Source: Thiovibrio frasassiensis
Lineage (GTDB): Bacteria > Desulfobacterota > Desulfobulbia > Desulfobulbales > Desulfurivibrionaceae
Reading direction: 5' to 3'
NCBI RefSeq assembly: GCF_029607905.1
Contig: NZ_JAPHEH010000001.1
Span: 213,430-277,429 of the forward strand
Length of the DNA stretch: 64,000 nt
Shown: in pieces, positions 1 through 9,889 of the stretch
Numbering within the stretch: the stretch's first letter is position 1
Layout: every line of letters starts with the position of its first letter
Position numbers and translations under genes: made by a program
Notes under the pieces: model-generated
Seen by the model: only the letters and a program-made list of their open reading frames with translations
The model's database searches: none
What the model was told of the DNA's origin: nothing

Positions 1-1
1 C

Positions 2-1045
2 ACGGCCGCGGCCATTGCCCATCAGATCGGCATGGCTTTCGACCGGGTCGTCACCGGCCCGGAACTTGAGGCGCTGCACGATGAAGCGCTGGAAGAGATG
101 CTCGCCGCAGAGACCGTGCTCTTTGCCCGCATGGCCAGCAGCCAGAAGCTGCGGATTGCCACGGCCCTGCAGAACAACGGGGAGGTGGTGGCCATGACCG
201 GCGACGGGGTAAACGATGCCCCCGCCCTCAAAAAGGCGGACATCGGCATTGCCATGGGGCTCTCCGGCACCGAGGTGGCCAAGGAAGCGGCGGACATGGT
301 GCTGCTCGACGACAACTTCTCCTCCATCGTCATTGCCATCGAAGAAGGAAGAAACGTCTATTTCAACATCAAGAAATTCGTCACCTATGTGCTCGCCTCC
401 AACGCACCGGAGATCGTGCCCTACATCCTGCAGTTTTTTCTGAAAATCCCCCTGCCCCTTTCGGTGATCCAGATCCTTTCCATCGATCTGGGCACGGACA
501 TCCTCCCAGGCGTGGCCCTGGGCAGCGAACGGCCGGAAAAGAACATCATGAACCGGCCGCCGGTGAGAAGAAACGAGAAAATCCTCGACCGGGAGGTTTT
601 TCTGCGGGGCTATTTTTTCCTGGGGGTCATCGAGGCCACCGCCGCCATGGCCGCCTTTCTCTCTTTCCTGCTCCTCCACGGCTGGCAGTACGGCACCGTG
701 GATCTTGCCGACCCCCTCCTGCACCGCCAGGCCATGACCATGACCCTGCTGGGCGCTGTCTCCTGCCAGCTCCTCAATGCCTGGACCATGCGCAGCTGGG
801 AATTCTCCGCCTTCAACCTGGGATTTTTCTCCAACCGGTTGCTGCTCTGGGCCATGGCGGTCGAGCTGGTCTGGGTCTGGGCCATTCTCAACGTGCCCGA
901 AGTACAGAGAGTGTTCAACACCGCGTCGGTGCCGCTGAACGATCTCTGGATTCTGCTGCCCTTCCCCCTTCTGCTCTTTTGTGCACATGAATTCTACAAG
1001 TGGCTGCGCCGCCGCAAGAAGAACAGAGACCTCCTCCCAACCTAA
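2..1045 (+). CDS. P-type cation-transporting ATPase, C-terminal part (5' end outside window)
   Basis: The frame is open from base 2, so the gene begins to the left of the window. What remains is the end of the phosphorylation domain with the hinge motif MTGDGVNDAPALKKAD, then membrane helices M5-M10 (for example SNAPEIVPYILQFFL and ILSIDLGTDILPGVALG). This arrangement and the long C-terminal membrane block are those of P2-type pumps (Ca2+ or Na+/K+ type) in the inner membrane. The phosphorylated Asp and the ion-binding M4 segment lie outside the window, so the ion cannot be settled; Ca2+ is the commonest assignment for such bacterial pumps. It ends with TAA about 150 bp before the next gene. 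Confidence 0.9.
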   Translation, partial: TAAAIAHQIGMAFDRVVTGPELEALHDEALEEMLAAETVLFARMASSQKLRIATALQNNGEVVAMTGDGVNDAPALKKADIGIAMGLSGTEVAKEAADMVLLDDNFSSIVIAIEEGRNVYFNIKKFVTYVLASNAPEIVPYILQFFLKIPLPLSVIQILSIDLGTDILPGVALGSERPEKNIMNRPPVRRNEKILDREVFLRGYFFLGVIEATAAMAAFLSFLLLHGWQYGTVDLADPLLHRQAMTMTLLGAVSCQLLNAWTMRSWEFSAFNLGFFSNRLLLWAMAVELVWVWAILNVPEVQRVFNTASVPLNDLWILLPFPLLLFCAHEFYKWLRRRKKNRDLLPT

Positions 1046-1195
1046 CACCCTCAAGCCTCAACCAGACGCATCTCCCTGCGGTTTTGCCCCATTTTTTCCT
1101 TGGAACCTTCGCGAAACGTGATACCATTGCCGAAACAAAATATTCGGCCTGTTGTCGCCAAGGGCTTTTCCACCCACCGCAAGGAATGCGTAACC

Positions 1196-2092
1196 ATGAC
1201 TTCTATTGACTTCAACGCCCAGCGTCTTGATCATGCCAAGCAGATCGTCAACAAGATCAAGCTGCCGGCCCAGCCCACCATCGTCATTGAGATCAACAAG
1301 GAAATGCGCACCGAACATCCCGATTTTCCCCGCATCGCCCATCTCGTCACCCAGGACGCCTCGATCAGCGCCAAGGTGATCAACGTCATCAACTCTCCGT
1401 TCTTCGGTTTGGCCAGCAAGTGTGAATCCATTGTCAAGGCCCTCACCTACATGGGGCTGGAAAATTTCCGCAAGGTGGTGCTCACCGCCTGCCTGCAGGA
1501 TGCCTTGGGCGGCGGCACCGCGGCCGACAAGATTTTCTGGGATCATTCCCTGCACACCGCGGTTACGGCGGAGTCCCTGGCCAAATCGATGCGCGGCGTG
1601 CTGAGCGCCGAGAATATCACCCCGGACATGGCGTACATGACCGGCTTGTTCCATGACTGCGCCATCCCGATGCTGCTGAAACGCACCCCGGAATATAAGG
1701 CCTTCACCCATGCCGCCCTCAGCCATAAGCGCGACATCATTCAGGAGGAAGACGCACTGGTCGGCTCCGACCACTGCGTGGTGGGGGGGCTGCTGGCCAA
1801 GACCTGGTCGCTGCCCGAAGCGGTATGCAAGACCATCATCCACCACCACACCTCCGATCTCTCCGGTCAGGGCAAGGTGCCGGGCAAACTCATTGCCCTG
1901 ATCAAGGTCGCCGACTACATCGCTTACACCTTCGGCTATTCCATCGGCATGGCGGATCGGGTCATCGACGGCGAATGGGATCCCGAGGAATGGAGCGAGC
2001 TCAACGAGGGAGTACTGCAGGAACTGCATATGGGACCGGACGATCTCATCGACCTGAAGGATGCCATCTTCGAACAGCTCGGCGCTCAGTGA
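1196..2092 (+). CDS. HDOD domain protein
   Basis: A 298-residue cytoplasmic protein made almost entirely of an HDOD domain, a degenerate HD-type domain used in bacterial signalling and stress responses without proven catalysis. The typical opening (TIVIEINKEM, then LVTQDASISAKVINVINSPFF) is near residues 20-65 and the block FHDCAIPMLL in the middle. The frame is open further upstream to an ATG at 1100, but 1196 is preferred because an AAGGAA ribosome site precedes it and the upstream residues do not look like protein. The 3' end overlaps the end of the convergent dus gene by seven bases. The target is unknown. Confidence 0.85.
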   Translation: MTSIDFNAQRLDHAKQIVNKIKLPAQPTIVIEINKEMRTEHPDFPRIAHLVTQDASISAKVINVINSPFFGLASKCESIVKALTYMGLENFRKVVLTACLQDALGGGTAADKIFWDHSLHTAVTAESLAKSMRGVLSAENITPDMAYMTGLFHDCAIPMLLKRTPEYKAFTHAALSHKRDIIQEEDALVGSDHCVVGGLLAKTWSLPEAVCKTIIHHHTSDLSGQGKVPGKLIALIKVADYIAYTFGYSIGMADRVIDGEWDPEEWSELNEGVLQELHMGPDDLIDLKDAIFEQLGAQ

Positions 2093-3084
2093 TCCCCGGG
2101 CGGGGCTTCGTATCTGGACAAAAAGAGAGCGGCCCGCTCCTTGGCTTCCGCCAAGGACGCGCTGGATTGCACAGCCGAGGCCAAATGATGCCCGAAGGGG
2201 TAGTTCTTGGCAAAATAATGGGTGAACTCCTTGAGACGGCCCAAGCGCCGCTCCGGCAAAAAACTTTCCTCCAGCAGCTCGACAAATCGCAGATAGAGCG
2301 CCAATTTATTCAGCACCGGCACTTCCACGGCATGGCCGTATACCTCGCGGGTCAGCTCGGCGAAGATCCAGGGGTGCATGGCAGCAGCCCGGCCGATCAT
2401 CAACCCGTCCGCCCCTGATTGGGCCAGGCAATTCTTTGCGTCCTCCACCGAAAAAATCCCGCCGTTGGCCACAACCGGGATATTCACCCAGCTCTTCACC
2501 TTGCCGACCCACGGCCAGCGCGGCTTGCGCACGAAGGGCTCGCCCCGCAGCCTGGCATGCACCGAAAGCAGCTCAATCCCCTCTCCCTCCAGCATCCGGC
2601 AGAAATCGCGCAGTTTGTCCTCATCCAGGCTTTCGCCCAGCCGGATCTTGGCGGTAAGGGGCAGATCGGTCTGCTTTCTCGCCGCCGCCACCAGGGTCTG
2701 CACCAGCGCGGGTTCCTCCATGAGACGGCTGCCCGCCCCCATGCGGCGGACGGTGGGCGCCGGACAGCCCAGATTGAGATCGATGGCCTCTGCCTGCAAT
2801 GCGTGCAGTTTGGCAATGGCAGGGGCGACCTCCTCCACCCGGCTGACCAGCAATTGATACGACAGGGGGATTTCCTGGGGGGCACGGACCAGATAGGGGG
2901 AGAGGGCCGCGTTTTCCATGGGCAGCCGCTTGGCGGAGAGCATCTCGGTGGACAAGAGGCCGATGCCGCCCTGCTCCAGAATGAGCCGCCGCAGGGCGGA
3001 ATGGGTCAGGCCGGCCATGGGGGCCAGAAAGAGCGGGGGGGAAATTTCCAGCCCCTTCAGCCGGATGGATTGCACCTTATCCAT
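2086..3084 (-). CDS. tRNA-dihydrouridine synthase
   Basis: A 332-residue flavoenzyme of the Dus family, which reduces uridines in the D-loop of tRNA using FMN and NADPH. The sequence shows the expected TIM-barrel start (PLFLAPMAGLTHSALRRL), the active-site cysteine in NLGCPAPTVRRMGAGSRLM, and the FMN-binding end VVANGGI...GADGLMIGRAAAMHPWIF. An in-frame extension would run back into the upstream gene, so the start at 3084 (MDKVQSIRL) is chosen. Which Dus subtype (A, B or C) it is cannot be told from the sequence alone. It follows the cysteine-rich gene at 3128 by 43 bp and may share its transcript. Confidence 0.88.
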   Translation of the reverse strand: MDKVQSIRLKGLEISPPLFLAPMAGLTHSALRRLILEQGGIGLLSTEMLSAKRLPMENAALSPYLVRAPQEIPLSYQLLVSRVEEVAPAIAKLHALQAEAIDLNLGCPAPTVRRMGAGSRLMEEPALVQTLVAAARKQTDLPLTAKIRLGESLDEDKLRDFCRMLEGEGIELLSVHARLRGEPFVRKPRWPWVGKVKSWVNIPVVANGGIFSVEDAKNCLAQSGADGLMIGRAAAMHPWIFAELTREVYGHAVEVPVLNKLALYLRFVELLEESFLPERRLGRLKEFTHYFAKNYPFGHHLASAVQSSASLAEAKERAALFLSRYEAPPGDH

Positions 3085-3127
3085 GCAGGGCTTTCCAGCA
3101 CATTTCTTTAAAAAAACAGACCATGAT

Positions 3128-3667
3128 TTATTCCCGGCCCAGCAGCTTTTTGGCCATGGTCCCCAATTTTGATTCCCGAAGGGCGAGAAAATCCAGATCG
3201 ACCTTGTCCGCCAGCTCCGGCCGCTGCGCAAGAATCAATTCCGCCGCGATCTCGGCCCCGCCCACGGTCAGCTCCTTGCAGGTGGCGCCGTTCTTCTCCT
3301 TGCGCCGCTTGAGCAGCACCCGGCAGCAGGTGGCGGCAAACCGAGCCCGAAAACGGTCGTGCATCTCCTTGGCCACTTTTTCAAACTCCTTGGCCTTCAT
3401 CCCCCCCGGTTGCCGCGGCCCGAGAAAAAGGCTGAGGGCCACCTCCGCCCCGGCCAGCGCGCCGCAGGTGCAGCCGGCGCCGCCCATGCCGTGGCAGAAC
3501 CCAGAACCCAGACGAACGGCCATCTCGGGGCTGAGATCGCCGCGAAACCCCTGGTTGATGACGACAATCACCGTTTCGGAGCAGCAGTAGCCCCGGGCCG
3601 AAAAGATGTTGGCCGCACGTTGGCCGACCAGATCAACGACCCGTGCCGCATTTTCCTGATTTTTCAT
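3128..3667 (-). CDS. C_GCAxxG_C_C family (putative redox-active) protein
   Basis: A 179-residue protein with the cysteine pattern of the C_GCAxxG_C_C family: CC near residue 28, then GGAGCTCGALAGAEV, and later TCC and TCK. Family members are small, probably redox-active or metal-binding proteins common in strict anaerobes, with no established reaction. There is no signal peptide or membrane helix, so it is likely cytoplasmic. It lies just upstream of the dihydrouridine synthase on the same strand. Confidence 0.75.
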   Translation of the reverse strand: MKNQENAARVVDLVGQRAANIFSARGYCCSETVIVVINQGFRGDLSPEMAVRLGSGFCHGMGGAGCTCGALAGAEVALSLFLGPRQPGGMKAKEFEKVAKEMHDRFRARFAATCCRVLLKRRKEKNGATCKELTVGGAEIAAELILAQRPELADKVDLDFLALRESKLGTMAKKLLGRE

Positions 3668-3730
3668 ATGTTCTACCCATGACTAAAGATAAAAGGCGCG
3701 CAAAAGAACAAAATCCCCCAACAACAGGTG

Positions 3731-3804
3731 CTTCGACAGGCTCAGCACGAACGGAAAGAGTCAAGAACTCAAGACAACTCCCGTTCGTCCCGAGCCTGTC
3801 GAAG
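3731..3804. repeat. REP-like palindromic repeat pair (copy 1)
   Basis: Two 24-base arms face each other: 3731-3754 (core CGACAGGCTCAGCACGAACG) and 3781-3804 (core CGTTCGTCCCGAGCCTGTCG). They match at 22 of 24 positions and are separated by 26 bases. A second pair of the same kind lies at 9890-9963. Units of this sequence type are scattered in intergenic DNA of many proteobacteria and resemble REP/BIME elements. No coding sequence is present here. Confidence 0.8.
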
Positions 3805-3885
3805 GGCTCTTTCTTACGCATCCACAAAAGATCCCAGATCCAAACCATTCCACCCTTTCCACAACCACCCCCATATACCACAAAA

Positions 3886-3922
3886 GGGTGACCGGATCAT
3901 CCACAATCCCGGTCACCCTTTT
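3886..3922 (-). terminator. Rho-independent terminator of clpB
   Basis: The stem arms GGGTGACCGG (3886-3895) and CCGGTCACCC (3909-3918) have a 13-base loop and are flanked by A4 and T4. It lies 29 bp beyond the clpB stop codon and works as a terminator read on the minus strand. The flanking tracts would allow activity in both directions. Confidence 0.85.
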
Positions 3923-3950
3923 GCCTCGCACCTTCTGCTTTTACCTTTTC

Positions 3951-6539
3951 CTATCCCCTGCCGAAGGTAAGCCCTGCCTCGTCCCGGTCCACCACGATGG
4001 TATCCCCCTCGACAAAGGTGCCATCGAGAATCTTCATGGCCAAGCCGTCTTGGACATAACGCTGGATCGCGCGCTTGAGCGGCCGAGCGCCAAAACTCGG
4101 GTCGTAGCCCACCTCGATCAGGTACTCCTTGGCCGGTTCGGTCAGGCTGATGCTGTACTTTTGCTCGGCCAGCCGTTTGGTGAGCAACCCCACCTGGATA
4201 TCGATGATCCGGGCAAGATGTTCCTTGCCAAGGGAGTGGAAGATGATGATCTCGTCGATCCGGTTCAAGAACTCGGGCCGGAACTGGGCATGGAGGATGG
4301 CATCGATCTGGGTCTGCATCTCCGCCCGCCTCCCCTCGCCCATCTCCATGATCATCTGGCTGCCCAGGTTCGAGGTCATGATCAGGATGGTGTTCTTGAA
4401 ATCCACGGTCCTGCCCTTGCCGTCGGTCATCCGCCCGTCATCCAGGATCTGGAGCAAGACGTTGAACACATCCGGATGCGCCTTTTCGATCTCGTCAAAA
4501 AGGATGACCGAATAGGGCCGCCGCCGCACCGCCTCGGTGAGATAGCCGCCCTCCTCGTAGCCCACGTAGCCAGGAGGCGCGCCGATCAGACGGGCGACCG
4601 AATGTTTTTCCATGAATTCGGACATGTCCAAACGGATCATGGCCTTTTCGGTGTCAAAGAGGAAATGGGCCAGGCTCCGGGCCAGCTCGGTCTTGCCCAC
4701 CCCGGTGGGGCCTAAAAAGATAAAGGAGCCCAGGGGCCGGTTGGGGTCCTGCAGCCCGGCCCGCGCCCTGCGCACCGCGTTGGCCACGGCGGTGATCGCC
4801 TCTTTCTGGCCCACCACCCTTTTGGCCAGCTCAACATCGGCATGGACCAGCTTGTCCTTTTCCCCTTGCAGCAGACGGTCCACCGGGATGCCGGTCCACT
4901 TGGCCACCACCTGGGCGACATCCTCCTCGTCCACCTCTTCCTTGAGCATCTTCCGATCCTTCTGGATCTCGGCCAGATGGGTGTTTTCGGCGGCCAACTG
5001 CTTTTCCAGCTCCACGATCCTGCCGTAACGGATCTCGGCCACCTTGCTCAGATCGCCCTGGCGCTCGGCCTGCTGCTCGGCAACCCGCGCCTCGTCGATA
5101 TCGCTCTTGATCTTCCTGATCTTCTGGATAATGTCCCGCTCCAGGGTCCAGTGGCCCTTCATACTGGTCAGGGTCTCGTTGAGCTCGGCCAGCTCCGCCT
5201 CGATCTTGTCCAGCCGTTCCCGGGAGGCAACATCGCTTTCCTTCTTCAAGGCCTCCCGCTCGATCTCCAACATGATCCGCTTGCGATCCACCTCGTCGAT
5301 CTCGGTGGGCATGGAATCGATCTCGATCCGCAAGCGGGAGGCCGCCTCGTCGATGAGGTCGATGGCCTTGTCCGGCAGGAAGCGGTCGGTGATGTAGCGG
5401 TTGGACAGGGTCGCCGCCGCGACCGTGGCGGAATCCTTGATCCGCACCCCGTGATGGACCTCGTATTTTTCCTTGATCCCGCGCAGGATGGCGATGGTGT
5501 CGTCCAGCGACGGCTCCTGCACCAGGACCTGCTGGAAGCGGCGCTCAAAGGCGGCATCCTTTTCGATGTATTTGCGGTACTCCTTCAAGGTGGTGGCGCC
5601 GACGCAGTGCAGCTCGCCCCGGGCCAGGGCGGGCTTGAGCATGTTGGAGGCGTCCATGGCCCCTTCCGCTGCCCCGGCTCCGACCAGGGTGTGGATTTCG
5701 TCGATGAAAAGGATGACCTCCCCTTCCCGTTTCTGCACCTCTTTCAAGACCGCCTTGAGCCGGTCCTCGAACTCGCCGCGGTACTTGGCCCCGGCCACCA
5801 AGGCGCCGAGGTCGAGGGACAACACCTGCTTGTTGCGCAGGGTTTCCGGCACGTCGCCATTGACGATCCTCTGGGCCAGCCCCTCGACGATGGCGGTCTT
5901 GCCCACTCCGGGCTCGCCGATCAGGACCGGGTTGTTCTTGGTCCGCCGGGAAAGGACCTGGACCACCCGCCGCACCTCGTCATCGCGGCCGATGACCGGG
6001 TCGAGCTTGCCCTGCCGGGCCACATCGGTGAGGTTGCGGGCATATTTTTCCAGAGCCTGGTACTTCTCCTCGGGGTTCGGGTCGGTGACCCGCTGATTGC
6101 CGCGGATGGCGACCAGCGCCTGCAAAAATGCCTCCCGGGTTATGCCTTTTCGTTTAAAGGCCTGGGCGGCGGGGGAATCCTTGTCGTCGAGCACCGCCAA
6201 AATGAGATGCTCCAGACTGACGTACTCATCCTGCATCTCGCCTGCCACCTTGAAGGCCCGGTCCAGCAAGGCCTGGAACCGTTTCCCGGCATAGGCTTGG
6301 GTGTAGCCGCCGCCGCTGACCTGGGGCAGCTTGCACAAAAGATCGTCCATCTCCTGGCGGAGCAGAGCCGGACTCACGCCCATCTTCTGGAGGATGGGCA
6401 CCACCACCCCATCGGGCTGATCGAGCAGCACCCGCATGAGATGCTCGGGCTGGATCTCCTGATGCCCTTTGCCCTGGGCCAGTTGCTGGGCAGCCTGCAC
6501 CGCTTCCTGTGATTTCACCGTGAATTTATCAAACTGCAT
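3951..6539 (-). CDS. clpB: ATP-dependent chaperone ClpB
   Basis: An 862-residue disaggregase that threads aggregated protein through a hexameric ring together with DnaK. The order is complete: N-terminal Clp repeats (from [20 protein letters not shown]), a first AAA+ module with GEPGVGKT near residue 205, the ClpB-specific coiled-coil middle domain (about 410-530), a second AAA+ module with GPTGVGKT near residue 605, and the C-terminal ClpB-D2 domain. Length and order match ClpB rather than ClpA or ClpC. An AAGGAG site precedes the ATG. It is transcribed alone, with a terminator just downstream. Confidence 0.98.
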   Translation of the reverse strand: MQFDKFTVKSQEAVQAAQQLAQGKGHQEIQPEHLMRVLLDQPDGVVVPILQKMGVSPALLRQEMDDLLCKLPQVSGGGYTQAYAGKRFQALLDRAFKVAGEMQDEYVSLEHLILAVLDDKDSPAAQAFKRKGITREAFLQALVAIRGNQRVTDPNPEEKYQALEKYARNLTDVARQGKLDPVIGRDDEVRRVVQVLSRRTKNNPVLIGEPGVGKTAIVEGLAQRIVNGDVPETLRNKQVLSLDLGALVAGAKYRGEFEDRLKAVLKEVQKREGEVILFIDEIHTLVGAGAAEGAMDASNMLKPALARGELHCVGATTLKEYRKYIEKDAAFERRFQQVLVQEPSLDDTIAILRGIKEKYEVHHGVRIKDSATVAAATLSNRYITDRFLPDKAIDLIDEAASRLRIEIDSMPTEIDEVDRKRIMLEIEREALKKESDVASRERLDKIEAELAELNETLTSMKGHWTLERDIIQKIRKIKSDIDEARVAEQQAERQGDLSKVAEIRYGRIVELEKQLAAENTHLAEIQKDRKMLKEEVDEEDVAQVVAKWTGIPVDRLLQGEKDKLVHADVELAKRVVGQKEAITAVANAVRRARAGLQDPNRPLGSFIFLGPTGVGKTELARSLAHFLFDTEKAMIRLDMSEFMEKHSVARLIGAPPGYVGYEEGGYLTEAVRRRPYSVILFDEIEKAHPDVFNVLLQILDDGRMTDGKGRTVDFKNTILIMTSNLGSQMIMEMGEGRRAEMQTQIDAILHAQFRPEFLNRIDEIIIFHSLGKEHLARIIDIQVGLLTKRLAEQKYSISLTEPAKEYLIEVGYDPSFGARPLKRAIQRYVQDGLAMKILDGTFVEGDTIVVDRDEAGLTFGRG

Positions 6540-6604
6540 AGCCGTTGCTCCTTAAACAAAAGAAGATGATCAGCCAGGCACCCCCCCGGCCGTGTTCTGC
6601 AACT

Positions 6605-6633
6605 ACCGTAAGCTCGCCCTCAGCCGCTGTCAA
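6605..6633 (-). promoter_or_regulatory. Possible promoter of clpB
   Basis: Read on the minus strand, TTGACA (6633-6628) is followed after 17 bases by TACGGT (6610-6605), giving a start about 60 bp before clpB. The -10 match is only moderate, and no clear heat-shock sigma-32 or CIRCE element was found. Confidence 0.3.
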
Positions 6634-6689
6634 GGGGAGTTACGTCAAACTTTTGACAGGCTTATAAGTGATATTGAATTGGTATGTTC

Positions 6690-7080
6690 ATTTCTTTGCT
6701 TGCCCAAAGAAAAGGCCCCCTATGTCTCTTGTCCCGCCTATGGCGGGATACCCGGAGTTTATGCCCCGCATGGGGTACTCCTCGATGCTGCCGGGGCTTT
6801 GCAAACTCGCGGAGTTTATGCCCGCAAGGGTACCTCAAACAGTGCAAATCCCTTTTCGGCAGCCTCTCCGGTGCTCGGCTGCGTGCCAATGGGAAATCCC
6901 CCATTTGTCCTGCCGAGCCTCACAGACGGGGGCGGAAAAAGACGCAGAAACTGTCTGAGGGCGAAGCCCGAGTTTTTCTGCGTCCCGCCCTCGTCGAGAA
7001 GTGAGGGAAGCCCGCAGGGCCAGGACTGGCTGGGGTGCCCTTTTCTTGTTTCTTCTTTTGGGCACGCAAAAGAAGAAAGA
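6690..7080. repeat. ~390-bp inverted-repeat intergenic element
   Basis: This gene-free stretch is bounded by inverted ends: a left end at 6690-6720 (containing GCTTGCCCAAAGAAAAGG) and a right end at 7033-7080. The right end, read on the other strand, contains GTGCCCAAAAGAAG and GAAAAGGGCACCCC. Inside are a direct repeat (6754-6783 and 6811-6836, both with CGGAGTTTATGCCC) and a hairpin-forming pair around GACGCAGAAA (6930-6951 with 6970-6990). Several open frames cross it, but none has a ribosome site or protein-like composition. Similar GCCCAAAGAAA-ended elements are seen between genes in many proteobacteria and are often mis-annotated as small proteins. Confidence 0.6.
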
Positions 7081-7218
7081 GAGAACAGCAGAGAGATCAT
7101 CGCTTTTATTCCCGGACAAACCTTTTCCCCTTCCCCCCCACATACCCTTTGCCTTATCCAACCCCTCGGGGATATATAGAACTTGTCCCGTTTTTGAACT
7201 CTATCTTCAGGATAGCAC

Positions 7219-8460
7219 ATGCCCGATCTCGCCGTACCCATTTTCATCATCACCTATCTCGGCGTCGCCCTTGGCCGCATCCCCGGCCTGATGCTGGACC
7301 GCACCGGCATCGCCCTGCTGGGGGCAATCGCCATGATCGCCAGCGGCGCGGTGCCGCTCAGCGAGGCCATGGCGGCCATCGACCTGCCCACCATCATCCT
7401 GCTCTATGCCCTGATGGTGCTTTCCGCCCAGCTCCGGTTGGGCGGCTTCTACACCTGGGTCGCCGGCCGCACCACCACTCTGTTGGACCGCCCCCGGCTT
7501 TTCCTCCTCAGCAGCATGCTGGCGGCGGCCCTGCTTTCCGCCCTCTTGGCCAACGACATTGTCTGCCTAGCTTTCACCCCGGTCCTCTGCCTCGTCCTGC
7601 TGAAAAAAGGGTTCAACCCCCTGCCCTTTCTCCTCGGCCTGGCGGCGGCAAGCAATATCGGCTCGGCCGCCACCATCATCGGCAACCCGCAAAACATGCT
7701 GATCGGTCAGGTCGGCCGACTCCATTTCGGCAGGTTCCTCCTCTGGTGCGGACCGCCAACGCTTATCGCCCTGGCTGGCGCCTATCTCATTCTCTGCCGC
7801 ATCTATAATGGGGACTTTACTGCGTCCGCATTCCCCCAGGCGGTCGAACTCACCCCCGATTGGCCCCCTTTCGATCGCCGGCAAACCAGCAAGGGGCTCA
7901 TCGGCATCCTGGTTCTGCTCGGACTTTTCTTCACCCCCATCCCCCGCGAACTTTCCGCCATCACCGTGGCCGCAATCCTGCTGTGCAGCAGAAAAATCCA
8001 CTCCAGGAGGATCCTGGAGCTGGTGGACTGGCAGCTGCTCACCCTGTTCTGCTCCCTGTTCATCGTGCTCCACCCCATCACCAGCCGCAATATTCCCTCC
8101 CTGCTCATGGAAGCCATGGCCCAGCAGGGCCTAACCCTCAGCAACCTCCTTGCCCTCACCACCCTCTCCACCATCCTGAGCAATCTGGTCAGCAATGTGC
8201 CCGCGGTCATGTTCCTGGTCCACTTTCTCGACCCGAACGTGCCGCAACAATGGTATGTCCTCGCCCTGTCCAGCACCTTTGCCGGCAATCTGGTCATCAT
8301 CGGCAGCATCGCCAATCTCATCGTCATCGAGCAGGCCAGGAAATTCCGGATCGAGATCAGCTTTCAGGAACACGCCAGGACTGGTATCCCGATTACGCTT
8401 TTTTCTCTGCTCATTATGGCTTTACTGATATACTTGCACCGCTTCTTCATGCTCCTGTAG
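7219..8460 (+). CDS. ArsB/NhaD-type (ion transporter superfamily) permease
   Basis: A 413-residue integral membrane protein with about ten to eleven hydrophobic segments and the paired pattern typical of the ArsB/NhaD/SLC13 superfamily. One half contains LLANDIVCLAFTPVL followed by SNIGSAATIIGNPQN; the other contains LVSNVPAVMFLVHF followed by STFAGNLVIIGSIANLIV. These re-entrant hairpins carry the substrate site in this superfamily. The substrate cannot be told (anion, arsenite or Na+/H+ exchange). An AGGA site lies upstream and the mechanosensitive channel gene follows after 30 bp, so the two may be cotranscribed. Confidence 0.8.
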   Translation: MPDLAVPIFIITYLGVALGRIPGLMLDRTGIALLGAIAMIASGAVPLSEAMAAIDLPTIILLYALMVLSAQLRLGGFYTWVAGRTTTLLDRPRLFLLSSMLAAALLSALLANDIVCLAFTPVLCLVLLKKGFNPLPFLLGLAAASNIGSAATIIGNPQNMLIGQVGRLHFGRFLLWCGPPTLIALAGAYLILCRIYNGDFTASAFPQAVELTPDWPPFDRRQTSKGLIGILVLLGLFFTPIPRELSAITVAAILLCSRKIHSRRILELVDWQLLTLFCSLFIVLHPITSRNIPSLLMEAMAQQGLTLSNLLALTTLSTILSNLVSNVPAVMFLVHFLDPNVPQQWYVLALSSTFAGNLVIIGSIANLIVIEQARKFRIEISFQEHARTGIPITLFSLLIMALLIYLHRFFMLL

Positions 8461-8490
8461 GGATAAAATCCATCCCGAATCCTCTCTGTC

Positions 8491-9840
8491 ATGGAAACAT
8501 CTCCTATGAAAAGCCTCTGGCTTTCCACTACTATCAGCGAAAAAAAACTTGAACTCTTCAACGACTGGCTGCTCCGATATGTCCTGACCTACGACAACCT
8601 TGTCCAAGCATTGATCATCACCTGCGCCCTACTGATCGCCTTTCTGTTCGGCAACAGAATCAAACGAAGATTTTCAACTCCCGAACTACCCCAAAAACGT
8701 TTCGGCCAACTCCTCGTTGCCGTGCTGCCCTTGGCCACGCCTCTGCTCTGGCTTTTCCTGCAAATCATCTCGCTGCTGGTCGCCATGGAAGCCGAATGGC
8801 CGCACGATCTGCTCACCATTGTCGTCAATCTGCTCGCCGTCTGGATTGTGATCAAAACCGCCTCTCTGTTTTTCAACAACACCGCCTGGATCAGGCTGAT
8901 TACGGTTATCGCCTGGACCCTTGCCGCCCTCAACATCCTGGACCTGCTGGGACCTGCCGTCAGGCTGCTCGACCGTCTTTCCCTTAAGTTTGGCAAGCTG
9001 CAGATTTCCCTCCTCACCGTACTCACAGGTTTCCTGACCGTGGTACTGCTGCTGTGGGGAGCCCGGCTCCTCTCCCATCTTCTCGAAAAGCGCATCCGGG
9101 GGAATGCGTCGCTCTCTCCCTCCATCCAGGTCCTTTTCGTAAAGCTCTCAAAGATTACCCTCATCACCGTTGCCATCCTGGTGGGGTTGCGGAGCGTCGG
9201 CCTCGACCTCACCGGCTTTACCATTTTCACCGGCGCGGTTGGCGTGGGCATCGGCTTCGGGTTGCAGAAAATCTTCTCCAACCTTATCAGCGGCATCATC
9301 CTCCTGCTGGACAAATCCATCAAGCCGGGCGATGTCATCACCGTGGGCGAAACCTACGGCTGGGTGAACTCCCTGGGTGCACGCTATACCTCGCTCATTG
9401 CCCCGGACGGCAAGGAATTCCTGATCCCCAATGAGGATCTGATCACCCAGCAGGTGGAAAACTGGTCCTTCAGCAACAGCACCGTGTGCGTGAAGATGCC
9501 GGTGGGCATTGCCTACAGCGCGGATGTGCGCAAGGCCATGGCCCTCTGCGAAGAGGCCGCCAGACAGACAGAGAGGATCATCCAGGAGCCGCCGCCCCAG
9601 TGCCTGCTTGTCGCCTTTGGCGAGAGTTCCGTTGATCTTGAACTGGGCGTCTGGATCAACGATCCGATCAACGGGGTCAAGAATGTCAAGAGTGCTGTTC
9701 TCTTAAATATCTGGGATGCATTTCATGAGCAGGGCATTGAGATCCCCTATCCGCAGCGGGATGTGCACATCAGAACCATGCCCCCCGGGACAGGGGGCAT
9801 GGCGGGTGGACAAGAGGAGGGGCACCGGCAAGATCGTTAG
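8491..9840 (+). CDS. MscS family small-conductance mechanosensitive channel
   Basis: A 449-residue inner-membrane channel that would release solutes on hypo-osmotic shock. About five hydrophobic segments (residues 35-230) lead into the pore helix with the glycine-rich TIFTGAVGVGIGFGLQKIFSN, then the cytoplasmic MscS beta domain (DKSIKPGDVITVGETYGWV, PNEDLITQQVENWS). The tail after EIPYPQRDVHIR is glycine- and charge-rich and probably disordered. No strong ribosome site is visible; a second ATG lies 15 bases in. The larger size compared with E. coli MscS comes from extra N-terminal helices. Confidence 0.87.
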   Translation: METSPMKSLWLSTTISEKKLELFNDWLLRYVLTYDNLVQALIITCALLIAFLFGNRIKRRFSTPELPQKRFGQLLVAVLPLATPLLWLFLQIISLLVAMEAEWPHDLLTIVVNLLAVWIVIKTASLFFNNTAWIRLITVIAWTLAALNILDLLGPAVRLLDRLSLKFGKLQISLLTVLTGFLTVVLLLWGARLLSHLLEKRIRGNASLSPSIQVLFVKLSKITLITVAILVGLRSVGLDLTGFTIFTGAVGVGIGFGLQKIFSNLISGIILLLDKSIKPGDVITVGETYGWVNSLGARYTSLIAPDGKEFLIPNEDLITQQVENWSFSNSTVCVKMPVGIAYSADVRKAMALCEEAARQTERIIQEPPPQCLLVAFGESSVDLELGVWINDPINGVKNVKSAVLLNIWDAFHEQGIEIPYPQRDVHIRTMPPGTGGMAGGQEEGHRQDR

Positions 9841-9889
9841 TCCGGAGCGTGACGCAGAGGCGGGACAAACAGGAAACGATTTCAATAAA

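Noticed and set aside
4842..6512. 556-codon open frame antisense to clpB
   Set aside because: Same artefact: clpB is certain on the other strand.
6592..7253. Several 80- to 195-codon frames between clpB and the permease gene
   Set aside because: They lie in the inverted-repeat element, lack ribosome sites and have Cys/Pro/Arg-rich, non-protein-like composition.
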